The translations under genes were made by a program, and so were the position numbers. From Oxalobacteraceae bacterium UBA4003 (GTDB lineage Bacteria; Pseudomonadota; Gammaproteobacteria; Burkholderiales; Burkholderiaceae_D), in assembly GCA_002384815.1 (NCBI GenBank), contig DGBN01000058.1:1-35507 (forward strand): a DNA stretch of 35,507 bases. The letters run 5' to 3'. Of this stretch, positions 15,962-24,868 are shown in pieces. The notes beneath the pieces were generated by a model that was given only the letters and a program-made list of their open reading frames with translations, had not been told where the DNA came from and searched no databases. The stretch's first letter is position 1. Each line of letters starts with the position of its first letter.

Positions 15962-17376
15962 TGTCCCGCCCTCCTCTTCCAGCCACGCCAAACAGCAGCC
16001 GCTGGCAAGCCTATCTGCGCGATTGCCGCACGCTGCTGGATATCGCCGAACCCATGCTGGTCTCCGGCCGCATCACGCGCGTGGCCGGGCTGGTGATGGA
16101 AGCGGTCGGACTCAAGCTCGCGGTTGGCAGCGCCTGCACCGTGCCTCTGGCAAATGGCGCACGGATAGAAGCCGAGGTAGTCGGTTTTGAAGACGACAAA
16201 CTGTTCCTGATGCCACAAAGCGATGTCGAAGGTATCGTACCGGGCACCCGTGTGTTCCCGGTCGAAGTGGTGCAATCGCTGCCCAAACCCGGTGCCGTCA
16301 GCCATCCACGCCGGCGCCCTAGCGATCGCACCCGTCATCTGCCGGTCGGCATCGAATTGCTGGGCCGCGTACTGGATGGCGCTGGTCGTCCGCTCGACAG
16401 TCTGGGGCCGCTGCATGCAACACACGCCGCCCCCTTGAATGTGCGCGCCGCCAACCCTCTTTCACGTGCACCCATCACCGAGGTTCTGGATGTGGGTGTG
16501 CGCGCCATCAACAGCATGCTGACAGTAGGACGCGGTCAGCGCATGGGTCTGTTCGCCGGCTCCGGCGTCGGTAAAAGCGTGTTGCTCGGCATGATGGCAC
16601 GCTACACCACGGCCGATGTGATCGTGGTCGGCCTGATCGGCGAACGGGGTCGTGAGGTAAAGGAATTCATCGAACAGATTCTCGGGGCAGAAGGCCTGGC
16701 GCGCTCGGTCGTGGTCGCCGCACCGGCCGATACACCGCCCTTGATGCGTCTGCAAGGTGCCGCCTACGCCACCGCCATCGCCGAGCATTTCCGCGATGAA
16801 GGCAAAGACGTATTGCTGATCATGGATTCGCTGACCCGCTATGCGATGGCACAACGCGAGATTGCTTTGGCGATTGGCGAACCGCCGGCCACCAAAGGTT
16901 ATCCGCCTTCGGTATTCGCCAAGTTGCCGGCGCTGGTCGAACGCGCCGGTAACGGCAAGGAAGGCGGCGGCTCGATTACTGCGTTTTATACCGTATTGAC
17001 CGAAGGTGATGATCAACAGGACCCGATCGCCGATGCGGCGCGTGCGATTCTGGACGGCCATATCGTGCTGAACCGCTCGCTGGCGGAAGCCGGACATTAC
17101 CCGGCGATTGATATCGAGCAATCGATCAGCCGCGCGATGCACAATATCACTACGCCAGAACATCAAAAGCAGACGCGCAAGCTGAAGCAATTGACCTCCC
17201 GCTACCAGCGCAATCGCGACTTGATCAGCGTCGGCGCCTACAGTGCAGGCTCGGACCCTGTGCTGGACGAGGCGATTGCCCTGAATACGAAAATAGAGTC
17301 ATTTCTGCAACAGGATATTACCGAACGCAGCGGCATAAACGAGAGCTTGGGGCAACTTGCCTCGCTATTCGAGTGA
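15961..17376 (+). CDS. fliI: flagellum-specific ATP synthase/export ATPase FliI
   Basis: Cytoplasmic hexameric ATPase that helps unfold and deliver export substrates. 471 aa. The P-loop reads AGSGVGKS (199-206, K205), followed by the F1-beta-like GLIGERGREVKEFIE and a Walker B/DSLTRYAMAQREIALAIGEP block typical of FliI/YscN. Gene neighbours FliH and FliJ complete the ATPase complex. TGATG overlap with fliH indicates translational coupling. Confidence 0.97.
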   Translation: MSRPPLPATPNSSRWQAYLRDCRTLLDIAEPMLVSGRITRVAGLVMEAVGLKLAVGSACTVPLANGARIEAEVVGFEDDKLFLMPQSDVEGIVPGTRVFPVEVVQSLPKPGAVSHPRRRPSDRTRHLPVGIELLGRVLDGAGRPLDSLGPLHATHAAPLNVRAANPLSRAPITEVLDVGVRAINSMLTVGRGQRMGLFAGSGVGKSVLLGMMARYTTADVIVVGLIGERGREVKEFIEQILGAEGLARSVVVAAPADTPPLMRLQGAAYATAIAEHFRDEGKDVLLIMDSLTRYAMAQREIALAIGEPPATKGYPPSVFAKLPALVERAGNGKEGGGSITAFYTVLTEGDDQQDPIADAARAILDGHIVLNRSLAEAGHYPAIDIEQSISRAMHNITTPEHQKQTRKLKQLTSRYQRNRDLISVGAYSAGSDPVLDEAIALNTKIESFLQQDITERSGINESLGQLASLFE

Positions 17377-17411
17377 TGGCCGCACGCATCGGAAAAATAT
17401 AATTACTCAAA

Positions 17412-17852
17412 ATGGCGACCTCCTCTGCACTAGACACACTGATAGAACTGGCCACCAAGGACAGCGACGAAGCTGCCAAACGTCTGGGCCACTGCATGAA
17501 GGCCGCCGAGGACAGCGAACAAAAACTGGTTTTGCTGATGCAGTATCGCGACGATTACGCAGCGCGTTTTCAGCGAAATCTGGAAAGCGGTTTGACGGCC
17601 ATGGGTTACCGTAATTTCCAGCTGTTCATGGACAAGCTGGAAAACGCAATCAGCAGTCAGCAGTTGGTGGTACGCGAGGCGCATATACACGTCGAACAGG
17701 AGCGATCGGCATGGCAAGCCAGCGAACGCAAACGCATGTCCTACGGCACGCTGGCAAACCGGGCATTGAAGGCCAGTCAACTGGCAGAAAACAAACGCGA
17801 CCAGAAGCAGACTGACGAGCACGCAGCACGACAATTTCTGTACAAAAGATAA
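17412..17852 (+). CDS. fliJ: flagellar export protein FliJ
   Basis: A 146-aa, almost wholly helical coiled-coil protein that sits in the centre of the FliI ring like the gamma subunit of F1 and contacts FlhA. Sequence identity in this family is low; the assignment rests on size, heptad-like pattern (LDTLIELATKDSDEAAKRLG, later ASERKRMSYGTLANRALKAS) and placement between fliI and fliK. The ribosome-binding site is weak (GGAAAA far upstream). Confidence 0.93.
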   Translation: MATSSALDTLIELATKDSDEAAKRLGHCMKAAEDSEQKLVLLMQYRDDYAARFQRNLESGLTAMGYRNFQLFMDKLENAISSQQLVVREAHIHVEQERSAWQASERKRMSYGTLANRALKASQLAENKRDQKQTDEHAARQFLYKR

Positions 17853-17876
17853 ACGACCGGAACAGGCGACAAACTC

Positions 17877-19052
17877 ATGAATACCTCCGCGATCAACAAC
17901 CCTCTCGGCATCCTGCAGGCACCTGCCAACAGCAGCAGGCAGGAAACTGCGCCCTCGTCCGAAGCAGGTGCGTTCAACCAGGTGCTCTCGCGTGAAATCG
18001 CCGACCGCAGCAATGCCGGCGGCAGTGCAGCAGAAAAAAATACACAGTCGTCCGGCAAAGGTAGCGGCACGACAAACGCCAAGAACGAAAACAGCAATAC
18101 GGCCGCTGCCGAAACGGCAAAAAGCACAGAAAACGAGAAAGCTGCCGCTCTCGCCGCCACGCAAAAGGAAGAAACCGATGCTGCCGCGACCGCCCCTTCG
18201 GCAGAATTGCTGGCTTTTGTGGCCGCACTGACGCAGGCCAATACCGCTCAAGCTCCTGCTGCGGATACCGCACTTGATACTGCGGCGCTTGCCAAGGCTG
18301 CCGACATCGACACCAGGCTGGATGCAGATAGCGCGCTTGCAGCCGCAACCACGGCTGCCGGCAGCAAAGAAGAAGCCATCGGCAAAAAGTCGGACTTCGT
18401 TTCCGCACTGGATAAAGCCACAGTGGCGGCAAATGAAAACAGCAAAACACCAGCTGCATCAGCCACCGCTTCTGCCATCAAGGCCGATGCCGACCTGGCA
18501 GTCGCTGCTGCAACTGCGGCAGCCAGGGCTATCGAACCAGCCACCGTCAGCAATCCGCAAACCATCGCCATCAACAATGCCGCACTCCAGCATCTGAACG
18601 ACGCGCAGGCCGCGCAATCTGCCAAGCTGGCACCGCAGGTCGGCAGCCCGGGCTGGGATCAGGCGCTGGCTCAAAAAGTGGTGTGGATGATTCAGGGCGC
18701 ACAGCAAAGTGCAACTCTGACGCTGAATCCGCCCGATCTCGGCCCCATGCAGGTGACCTTGAACGTCTCAAGCAACCAGGCTACTGCGAACTTCACTGCG
18801 CATCAGCCCGAAGTTCGTCACGCGCTGGAGGCAGCGATGCCGCGCCTGCGTGAAATGCTGAACGATGCAGGAATACAGCTTGGCCAGTCCAGCGTCAGCG
18901 CCGGTTCGCCAAACCAGCAACAGGCATCCGGCGAACAGCAGCAGAACGGACGTCAAGCCAGCCGCAACGACAATGGCACGGAACCTGTCATCCACGTCAG
19001 CCACGTACCGCTGCCCTCCAGCGGCAACGGCATTGTCGATACCTTTGCCTGA
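17877..19052 (+). CDS. fliK: flagellar hook-length control protein FliK
   Basis: Secreted ruler that stops hook growth and triggers the FlhB specificity switch. 391 aa. Residues 1-250 are Ala/Thr/Lys-rich and low-complexity, as expected for the flexible ruler. The C-terminal Flg_hook domain (about 265-345) has the family core (QSATLTLNPPDLGPMQVTLN, then HALEAAMPRLREMLNDAGI), followed by a Gln/Asn-rich tail. It lies 24 bp after fliJ. A second FliK-like gene is present at 9550-10686. Confidence 0.96.
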   Translation: MNTSAINNPLGILQAPANSSRQETAPSSEAGAFNQVLSREIADRSNAGGSAAEKNTQSSGKGSGTTNAKNENSNTAAAETAKSTENEKAAALAATQKEETDAAATAPSAELLAFVAALTQANTAQAPAADTALDTAALAKAADIDTRLDADSALAAATTAAGSKEEAIGKKSDFVSALDKATVAANENSKTPAASATASAIKADADLAVAAATAAARAIEPATVSNPQTIAINNAALQHLNDAQAAQSAKLAPQVGSPGWDQALAQKVVWMIQGAQQSATLTLNPPDLGPMQVTLNVSSNQATANFTAHQPEVRHALEAAMPRLREMLNDAGIQLGQSSVSAGSPNQQQASGEQQQNGRQASRNDNGTEPVIHVSHVPLPSSGNGIVDTFA

Positions 19053-19401
19053 ACACGATTCGATAGCATATCTGCACCTTTCGCTGTCAAAACGCATACG
19101 CCGTAACAGCAAGGTTTTCTGAATGGCACCCATCTGCCCGTCACCCATTCATCAAGAATCACATCGTTTTCACACAATGCAGATGTTGCCCGCAGTAAAT
19201 AATGGTTTAATGGGACCTTAAGCAGAAATGCCGCACTTTCAGACGATTTGCGGCATGCGCTGGAAGAAGCGACCACGGGACTGGATGACGTGAATACGAT
19301 GATATGCGTCGTGTTCCCCTCTCTTTTCAATGCATCCCGTGTGTCGTTTTTTTTTAATAATGGCGTGTAATCAAAATGCATACCGTACTTGAGGAAGACA
19401 G
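19053..19401 (+). other. 349-bp gap between fliK and fliL
   Basis: No supported gene. The gap holds an 8-bp inverted repeat ATGCCGCA/TGCGGCAT (19228-19235, 19249-19256), a T-rich run just before 19360, and the fliL ribosome-binding site (GAGGAAG near 19390). A short plus frame starting after the stop at 19200-19202 has coding-like composition (AALSDDLRHALEEATTGLDD) but no start signal. Because fliF-K and fliL-R are otherwise packed tightly, this gap probably carries a promoter for fliL-R, though none was identified with confidence. Confidence 0.55.
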
Positions 19402-19899
19402 ATGGCAACAAAAGCAGCTCCCAAAACGACCAGCACAAACGCGGAACCACCGAAGAAATCAAAAACCCTGGTTATCGTACTCGCGTTGTTGATCATCCTG
19501 GCTGGCGGCGGTGCTGGCGCATGGTATTTCCTCGTCTATAAAACAGCAGTACAACCTGCACATGCTGCGCACGTCGCAGCGAAACCGCCGGTGTTTTTAC
19601 CGATGGAAGCCTTCACCGTCAATCTGCAGGCTGAAAATGGCGAACAATTTTTGCAAACCAGTTTTACGCTGCAAGTAGTAGATCAGGCCCAGATCGACCT
19701 GATCAAGCTCTACATGCCGCATGTGCGCAGCCGCATACTGTTGCTGCTGTCGAGCAAAAAACCTTCGGAAATTCTGAGCGTGGAAGGCAAGACCACGCTG
19801 GCCGAAGAAATTATCCATGTCTTCAAACAACCATTTACACCACAGGGCCCGACCGTTCAGGTAAACAGCGTGTTGTTTACCTCCTTCGTCGTGCAATAA
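19402..19899 (+). CDS. fliL: flagellar basal body-associated protein FliL
   Basis: Single-pass inner-membrane protein that supports stator function and rod strength. 165 aa: a short cytoplasmic N-terminus, one transmembrane helix (about 29-50, LVIVLALLIILAGGGAGAWY) and a periplasmic domain containing VFLPMEAFTVNLQ and the C-terminal VQVNSVLFTSFVVQ. GAGGAAG lies upstream of ATG 19402. It heads the fliLMNOPQR block after a 349-bp gap. Confidence 0.96.
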   Translation: MATKAAPKTTSTNAEPPKKSKTLVIVLALLIILAGGGAGAWYFLVYKTAVQPAHAAHVAAKPPVFLPMEAFTVNLQAENGEQFLQTSFTLQVVDQAQIDLIKLYMPHVRSRILLLLSSKKPSEILSVEGKTTLAEEIIHVFKQPFTPQGPTVQVNSVLFTSFVVQ

Positions 19900-19903
19900 A
19901 ATC

Positions 19904-20902
19904 ATGGCCGATAATTTCCTCTCACAGGAAGAAGTTGATGCTCTTTTAAAAGGCGTCAATGGCGATCAGGATGAGACCGGCAAGCCGGAAGATTCGACTG
20001 GCGTGCGCCCATACAATCTTGCAACGCAAGAACGTATCGTGCGCGGCCGCATGCCGACACTGGAAATTATCAATGAACGTTTTTCGCGTCTGTTACGCAT
20101 CGGCCTGTTCAATTTTCTGCATCGCAGCGCCGAAGTTTCCATCGGCCCGGTACGCGTATCGAAATACAGCGAGTTCATCCGCAACCTGGTGGTGCCGACC
20201 AACCTGAACCTGATCCACATGAAGCCGCTGCGCGGCATCGGCCTGATCGTGCTCGACCCGAATCTGGTCTTCCTGCTGGTGGACAATCTGTTCGGCGGCG
20301 ATGGCCGCTTCCATACCCGGGTGGAAGGTCGCGATTTTACGCAAACCGAACAGCGCATCATCCAGCGCATACTCGGCATCATTTTTGAAACCTATGCCAA
20401 GTCATGGGAACCCGTTTATCCGGTTGAATTCGAGTACATCCGATCGGAGATGAATACCCAGTTCGCCAACATCGCGACGCCGAATGAGGTGGTGGTTGCC
20501 ACCACCTTCACGATCGAACTCGGTCCGGTCAGCGGCGACCTGCATTTCTGCGTGCCCTACTCGATGATAGAACCGATACGCGATCTGCTGACCAGCAGCA
20601 TGCAGGGTGAAACGCTGGAAATGGACAAGCGCTGGATACGCCTGATGACGCAACAGATCCAGACCGCGGAAGTTGAAATTCTCGCCAACATGGGTTCAGC
20701 CAAGGTAACCCTGGGCGACATCCTGAACATGAAGGCCGGCGACATTATTTCAATTGCCGTTCCGGAACAGATCACGGCGGAAGTCGATGGCGTGCCGGTG
20801 ATGGAATGTTCGTACGGAAAACTGAATGGGCAATATGCATTGCGTGTGGAAAAACTGATCTATAGCGCAAACGAGTCAACGCAAGGAGAAGATCATGAGT
20901 AA
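19904..20902 (+). CDS. fliM: flagellar motor switch protein FliM
   Basis: C-ring subunit that receives CheY-P. 332 aa. The N-terminal CheY-binding peptide is plain (NFLSQEEVDALLKGVNGD, residues 3-20), followed by the CheC-like middle domain with GGDGRF and the C-terminal SpoA domain joining FliN. It starts 4 bp after the fliL stop with no strong ribosome-binding site, so re-initiation is likely. The end overlaps fliN by 8 bp. Confidence 0.97.
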   Translation: MADNFLSQEEVDALLKGVNGDQDETGKPEDSTGVRPYNLATQERIVRGRMPTLEIINERFSRLLRIGLFNFLHRSAEVSIGPVRVSKYSEFIRNLVVPTNLNLIHMKPLRGIGLIVLDPNLVFLLVDNLFGGDGRFHTRVEGRDFTQTEQRIIQRILGIIFETYAKSWEPVYPVEFEYIRSEMNTQFANIATPNEVVVATTFTIELGPVSGDLHFCVPYSMIEPIRDLLTSSMQGETLEMDKRWIRLMTQQIQTAEVEILANMGSAKVTLGDILNMKAGDIISIAVPEQITAEVDGVPVMECSYGKLNGQYALRVEKLIYSANESTQGEDHE

Positions 20903-21320
20903 CGAAAACGAAGCGCAAAGCACGGCAGAAGACGATTGGGGCGCAGCCATGGCCGAACAGGAGCAGACGGAAGCCGAAGCTGCTGCACTGGCGCCGAAAG
21001 CTGCCTCAGCCACCGTCTTCAAGGATTTCTCCGGCGGCGACCTGAAAACCGGCACGCACAACGATATCGACTTCATCCTGGATATCCCGGTGCAACTGAC
21101 TGTCGAACTCGGCCGTACCAAAATCGCCATCAAGAATCTGCTGCAACTGGCACAGGGTTCTGTCGTCGAACTCGACGGTCTGGCCGGCGAACCGATGGAT
21201 GTACTTGTCAACGGTTGCCTGATTGCCCAGGGCGAAGTCGTGGTTGTGAATGACAAGTTTGGTATTCGCCTCACCGATATCATCACGCCGTCAGAACGCA
21301 TACGCAAATTGAACCGATGA
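20895..21320 (+). CDS. fliN: flagellar motor switch protein FliN
   Basis: C-ring base subunit and docking site for FliH. 141 aa: an acidic, Ala/Glu-rich N-terminal extension (residues 1-50) and a SpoA domain (about 60-140) with LDIPVQLTVELGRTKIAIKN, VVELDGLAGEPMDVLVNG and IRLTDIITPSERIRKL. AAGGAG lies just before ATG 20895. It overlaps fliM by 8 bp and fliO by 4 bp (ATGA). Confidence 0.97.
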   Translation: MSNENEAQSTAEDDWGAAMAEQEQTEAEAAALAPKAASATVFKDFSGGDLKTGTHNDIDFILDIPVQLTVELGRTKIAIKNLLQLAQGSVVELDGLAGEPMDVLVNGCLIAQGEVVVVNDKFGIRLTDIITPSERIRKLNR

Positions 21321-21742
21321 TTTTTCCTCGTCTCATCTGGCTGGCCGCAGTGCCGCTGGCAACATTGGCCAACGCCGCCGGCACGCCTGCCGCCGCTGCC
21401 AGTACATCTACAGCAGGCAATCTGTTGCAGGTCACGCTAGGGCTGCTCGTCGTATTGGGTCTGATGGCAGCAGCAGCCTGGATGCTGCGCCGGTTTACCG
21501 GTGCAAAAGGCAGCAGCAGCGCCAACATCAAGATCATCAGTGCCGTCAGCGTCGGCAATCGCGAGCGCGTAGTAGTAGTCGAAATCGCCGACCAATGGAT
21601 AGTCGTCGGCGTCGCACCGGGTCGCGTGAATGCATTGAGCACGATGGCACGCCAGGAAACACCTGTCATTACCGACGCGCCACCGGCAAGGAATTTTTCC
21701 AGCTGGCTTGCGCAAACCATCGAAAAACGCAATGTCCAATAG
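21317..21742 (+). CDS. fliO: flagellar biosynthetic protein FliO
   Basis: Small membrane protein that helps assemble the FliP ring of the export gate and is not part of the final structure. 141 aa: a signal-like N-terminal hydrophobic stretch, a main transmembrane helix (about 36-58, LLQVTLGLLVVLGLMAAAAW) and a basic cytoplasmic domain with KIISAVSVGNRERVVVVEIA. The sequence is poorly conserved in general, but position and this motif are diagnostic. ATGA overlap with fliN; the end overlaps the fliP start. Confidence 0.93.
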   Translation: MIFPRLIWLAAVPLATLANAAGTPAAAASTSTAGNLLQVTLGLLVVLGLMAAAAWMLRRFTGAKGSSSANIKIISAVSVGNRERVVVVEIADQWIVVGVAPGRVNALSTMARQETPVITDAPPARNFSSWLAQTIEKRNVQ

Positions 21743-22490
21743 CACTTCCCACCTGCTGCGTCGCTGCCTGCCCCTGTTGTTACTCGCCTTGCCTGTGGCA
21801 ACCATGGCGCAGCAAGCCGGCCTGCCTGCACTGACCAGCACGCCGACACCGGGCGGTGGACAAACCTATTCGCTCAGCCTGCAAACCCTGCTGCTGCTAA
21901 CCAGCTTGTCGTTTTTACCGGCTGTGCTGCTGATGATGACCAGTTTTACCCGCATCATCATCGTACTTTCCCTGCTGCGCCAGGCGCTTGGCACCCAGAG
22001 TTCGCCACCGAATCAGGTCATTATCGGGCTGGCATTGTTCCTGACCCTGTTTGTGATGAGTCCGGTGCTGGACAAGATTTACGTCGAAGCCTATCAACCC
22101 TTTTCCTCCAACAAGATCCAGATAGGTGAAGCGCTCGACAAGGCGGTAGCGCCCTTGAAAACCTTCATGGTCAAGCAGACCCGCGAATCCGATCTGGCCC
22201 TGTACGTCAAGATATCCAAAGGACCGGAGCTGCAAGGGCCGGAAGATATTCCGCTGCGCATACTGGTACCTGCCTTCATCACCAGCGAGCTGAAAACCGC
22301 TTTCCAGATCAGCTTCGCCATCTTCATTCCCTTCCTGATCATCGACATGGTGGTGGCCAGCGTATTGATGTCGATGGGGATGATGATGGTGTCACCGGCG
22401 ATCGTGGCCTTGCCGTTCAAGCTGATGCTGTTCGTCCTGGTCGATGGCTGGCAATTGCTGATCGGCTCACTGGCGCAAAGTTTTTACTGA
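21732..22490 (+). CDS. fliP: flagellar export gate protein FliP
   Basis: Core subunit of the FliP5Q4R1 export channel. With the start at ATG 21732 it is 252 aa, with a cleavable signal peptide (LLRRCLPLLLLALPVATMAQ) and the family hallmarks LLTSLSFLPAVLLMMTSFTR, ALGTQSSPPNQ and FIPFLIIDMVVASVLMSMGM. An in-frame TTG at 21708 is not needed. It overlaps fliO by 11 bp. Confidence 0.97.
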   Translation: MSNSTSHLLRRCLPLLLLALPVATMAQQAGLPALTSTPTPGGGQTYSLSLQTLLLLTSLSFLPAVLLMMTSFTRIIIVLSLLRQALGTQSSPPNQVIIGLALFLTLFVMSPVLDKIYVEAYQPFSSNKIQIGEALDKAVAPLKTFMVKQTRESDLALYVKISKGPELQGPEDIPLRILVPAFITSELKTAFQISFAIFIPFLIIDMVVASVLMSMGMMMVSPAIVALPFKLMLFVLVDGWQLLIGSLAQSFY

Positions 22491-22499
22491 GGATTTGCT

Positions 22500-22769
22500 A
22501 TGACTCCCGAAACCGTCATGACCATGGGTCGTCACGCGATTGAAATTACGCTGATGGTGGCGGCGCCCATGTTGCTGGTCGCACTGAGCATCGGCCTGAT
22601 CGTCAGTATTTTTCAGGCCGCTACGCAAATCAATGAAACCACGCTGTCCTTCATTCCTAAACTGGTCGGCATTTTTCTCGCACTGATCATTGCCGGGCCA
22701 TGGATGCTGACGGTACTGCTCGACTACATGCGCGAAACGTTTTCCAGCATCCCCCTGCTCGTCAGCTAA
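22500..22769 (+). CDS. fliQ: flagellar export gate protein FliQ
   Basis: 89-aa two-helix membrane subunit of the export gate. Hydrophobic helices at about 15-37 and 50-75; family motif FQAATQINETTLSFIPKL is intact. It begins 9 bp after fliP, with GAGGA in the junction as ribosome-binding site. Confidence 0.97.
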   Translation: MTPETVMTMGRHAIEITLMVAAPMLLVALSIGLIVSIFQAATQINETTLSFIPKLVGIFLALIIAGPWMLTVLLDYMRETFSSIPLLVS

Positions 22770-22807
22770 GTGCAGCGCCAGCTTCCCGGACATCACATCA
22801 TGTCGAC

Positions 22808-23599
22808 ATGATCTCTGTCACCAGCACCGAATTACATACCTGGATTGCCTCTTTCCTGTGGCCGTTGACGCGCATTCTCGGCCTGATTTCGGTCGCACCG
22901 CTATTTGGCAACGTCAGCGTGCCGGCACGCGTGAAAATCAGCCTCGGCATCATGCTCGCATTGGTCATTGCGCCTACCGTACCGGCGCTACCGGCCATGG
23001 ACCCGATGTCACCTACCGGCCTGCTGATCCTGATGCAGCAATTGCTGATCGGCCTGACGATGGGCTTTGCGATGCGGATTGTGTTTGCCGGCGTCGAAAT
23101 GGCAGGCGAAATTACCGGCATGACCATGGGCCTCGGCTTCGCCAGTTTTTTCGATCCGCAAACGCGCGCGCGATCGTCGGCAATCAGCCAGTTTCTGGCG
23201 CTAGTCATATTGATGGTTTATCTGGCGACCAATCTGCATCTGGTCGTTCTCTCCACACTGGCGCAAAGCTTCGAGCTGCTGCCGATTTCGAGCAGCTTTG
23301 TTTCGGGAGAGGGATTATTTCAGATCGTCCAATGGGGCGGTCGCATTTTCAGCGCAGGGGTGCAATTGTCGCTGCCTATCGTCGCCGCACTGCTGATCAC
23401 GAATATTGCGCTCGGCATACTGACACGGGCGGCACCTCAATTGAACATCTTCGGTATCGGCTTCCCGATCACCATCGGCGTCGGCTTCATCATGATCGCC
23501 ATCGTCCTGCCGTATCTGATGAATCCATTCATCAATTTGATGCAGGAAGGAATTGATGCGATGGGAAGAATTACTGTCGCACTGGCGCCGCTCAACTGA
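22808..23599 (+). CDS. fliR: flagellar export gate protein FliR
   Basis: Multi-pass membrane subunit completing the export channel, about 263 aa. The real start is taken as ATG 22808 (MISVTSTELHTWIASFLWPL), which gives family length; the longer open frame from 22700 overlaps fliQ and has no membrane character. Motifs ISVAPLFGNVSVPARVKISL and GEITGMTMGLGFASFFDP are typical. No strong ribosome-binding site is seen. Last gene of the plus-strand fli block, ending 10 bp before a strong hairpin. Confidence 0.96.
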   Translation: MISVTSTELHTWIASFLWPLTRILGLISVAPLFGNVSVPARVKISLGIMLALVIAPTVPALPAMDPMSPTGLLILMQQLLIGLTMGFAMRIVFAGVEMAGEITGMTMGLGFASFFDPQTRARSSAISQFLALVILMVYLATNLHLVVLSTLAQSFELLPISSSFVSGEGLFQIVQWGGRIFSAGVQLSLPIVAALLITNIALGILTRAAPQLNIFGIGFPITIGVGFIMIAIVLPYLMNPFINLMQEGIDAMGRITVALAPLN

Positions 23600-23608
23600 A
23601 ACAAGGCG

Positions 23609-23646
23609 GATGGAAAGAGTGGTCTTGCAAGGCCACTCTTTCCATC
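23609..23646. terminator. hairpin between convergent fliR and flgL, overlapping the flgL stop
   Basis: A perfect 14-bp stem (23609-23622 with 23633-23646) and 10-nt loop sits between the convergent ends of fliR and flgL. It probably limits read-through in both directions. Its right arm includes the first two bases of the complement of the flgL stop codon (23645-23647). No clear T-tract is present on either side. Confidence 0.8.
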
Positions 23647-24856
23647 AGTTCAGCATATTGAACAGAGACAGGCCGGAGATTTTGATAAACGACTGGCGTG
23701 CTGCTTCCAGCGTGTATTGTTGCTGCGTAAAGCGTGAGTAGGCCTCTACCGGATCGATATCCTGCAAATCGGAAAGCGTTTGCGAGTACTGGATTTTCAG
23801 GTCGGCACCGGCACTATCTAGGGAATCGATTTCCTTCAAACGCGTACCAACTGAGGTACGCACGGCAGATATATTGTCGAGCGCGTTTGCGATATTGATA
23901 TTGGCTGTAGCCAAACCGTTAGCCAGCTTCGTTTTCCCGGCAGCGTCAGCGCCGGAAATCGACAAAGTATTGAGCAAGTCCGTAATGGTAGTGAAAACAC
24001 TCTGATTGACACTTGGCTGTACGCTGAATGTATCGCCATCGGCAGGGCTGCCCTTGATATCAAACTGCATGCCGCCGAATGTAATGGCTTGCCCGGGAGT
24101 ATAGGTCTGCGCAGGTTCCGCAGCTCCGCCATCCTCTGCAACCGTATAGGTGGTCAGACCGCTTATTGCATCAACCGCGAAAGTGAGCGCATAGTCATTG
24201 CTGCTCAACTGCGCAAGATCGACAACCGATCCGGTACTAATCAATCCGCTACCCGTGTTGTTCGTACCGGCAGCGGTCGCGAAATGCCCGTTGCCGGTAA
24301 CCCCGCCTTCAAACACCGTACTGCCGGAATCACTGGAGGCAAGTTGTCGCGCGGCGCCGACCTGTAGCATACGCTGTCCCTGATCCCCGCTGTATGTCGC
24401 ACCCGTCGCTGACTTCGCAAAAGGCTGCGATGACGTCTGGTAACCGGCAAAAATGTAATCCCCAATACTGTCGCGTGAATTTGCCAGGCCCATCAACTCG
24501 TCAAAATTGCTCCTCAATTCAGTTACATACATTTGACGCTGCTGGTCGTCCAGGGCGCCGTTACCGGCGGCAACAACAACATCCTTAACCGATTGCAATA
24601 ACAGAGTCACGCTTTGCAGCACGCTCTCTTCTTCCGACAGTGCGTTTTTTGCATTGGAACGATTGGTAGCAAACTGGGCGTTGATAGCCAGAGCCTGATC
24701 CATACCCAGTGCAGAGGCAGCAGCGACCGGATCATCGGACGGCGACAGAATCCGGCGGTTGGTGGAAATCTGCTGCTGCGTTTTTGCCAGCGCCACTTGC
24801 AGATCACCGATCTTTCCGGAACCCATTTCAAAAATTGTATTGGTACTGATACGCAT
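23645..24856 (-). CDS. flgL: hook-filament junction protein FlgL (HAP3)
   Basis: Junction protein between FlgK and the flagellin filament. 403 aa, longer than the ~317 aa enterobacterial form. Flagellin-like ends are intact (MRISTNTIFEMGSGKIGDLQ; C-terminal YTLEAARQSFIKISGLSLFN). The central part includes a module at about residues 220-283 (TYTPGQAITFGGMQFDIKG, then PADGDTFSVQPSVN) that recurs in FlgK. It starts 12 bp after flgK and was likely co-transcribed from the FliA-type promoter upstream of flgK. Confidence 0.96.
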   Translation of the reverse strand: MRISTNTIFEMGSGKIGDLQVALAKTQQQISTNRRILSPSDDPVAAASALGMDQALAINAQFATNRSNAKNALSEEESVLQSVTLLLQSVKDVVVAAGNGALDDQQRQMYVTELRSNFDELMGLANSRDSIGDYIFAGYQTSSQPFAKSATGATYSGDQGQRMLQVGAARQLASSDSGSTVFEGGVTGNGHFATAAGTNNTGSGLISTGSVVDLAQLSSNDYALTFAVDAISGLTTYTVAEDGGAAEPAQTYTPGQAITFGGMQFDIKGSPADGDTFSVQPSVNQSVFTTITDLLNTLSISGADAAGKTKLANGLATANINIANALDNISAVRTSVGTRLKEIDSLDSAGADLKIQYSQTLSDLQDIDPVEAYSRFTQQQYTLEAARQSFIKISGLSLFNMLN

Positions 24857-24868
24857 GAGTGCTTACCC

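Noticed and set aside
19123..19136. TGGCAC followed by TGC in the fliK-fliL gap, resembling a sigma-54 promoter
   Set aside because: The GG-to-GC distance is one base shorter than the strict 10-bp spacing, and the position is far (about 270 bp) from fliL.
18953..19462. 169-aa minus-strand open frame across the fliK-fliL gap
   Set aside because: It is antisense to the end of fliK and the start of fliL over much of its length and shows no recognisable protein features.
19908..19915. GCCGATAA, a perfect FliA -10 match at the start of fliM
   Set aside because: No TAAA-type -35 at 11-bp spacing upstream, and it lies within coding sequence.
22700..22807. Longer fliR reading frame overlapping fliQ
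   Set aside because: The added residues are His/Arg/Pro-rich, non-hydrophobic and coincide with the fliQ coding frame; ATG 22808 gives family length.
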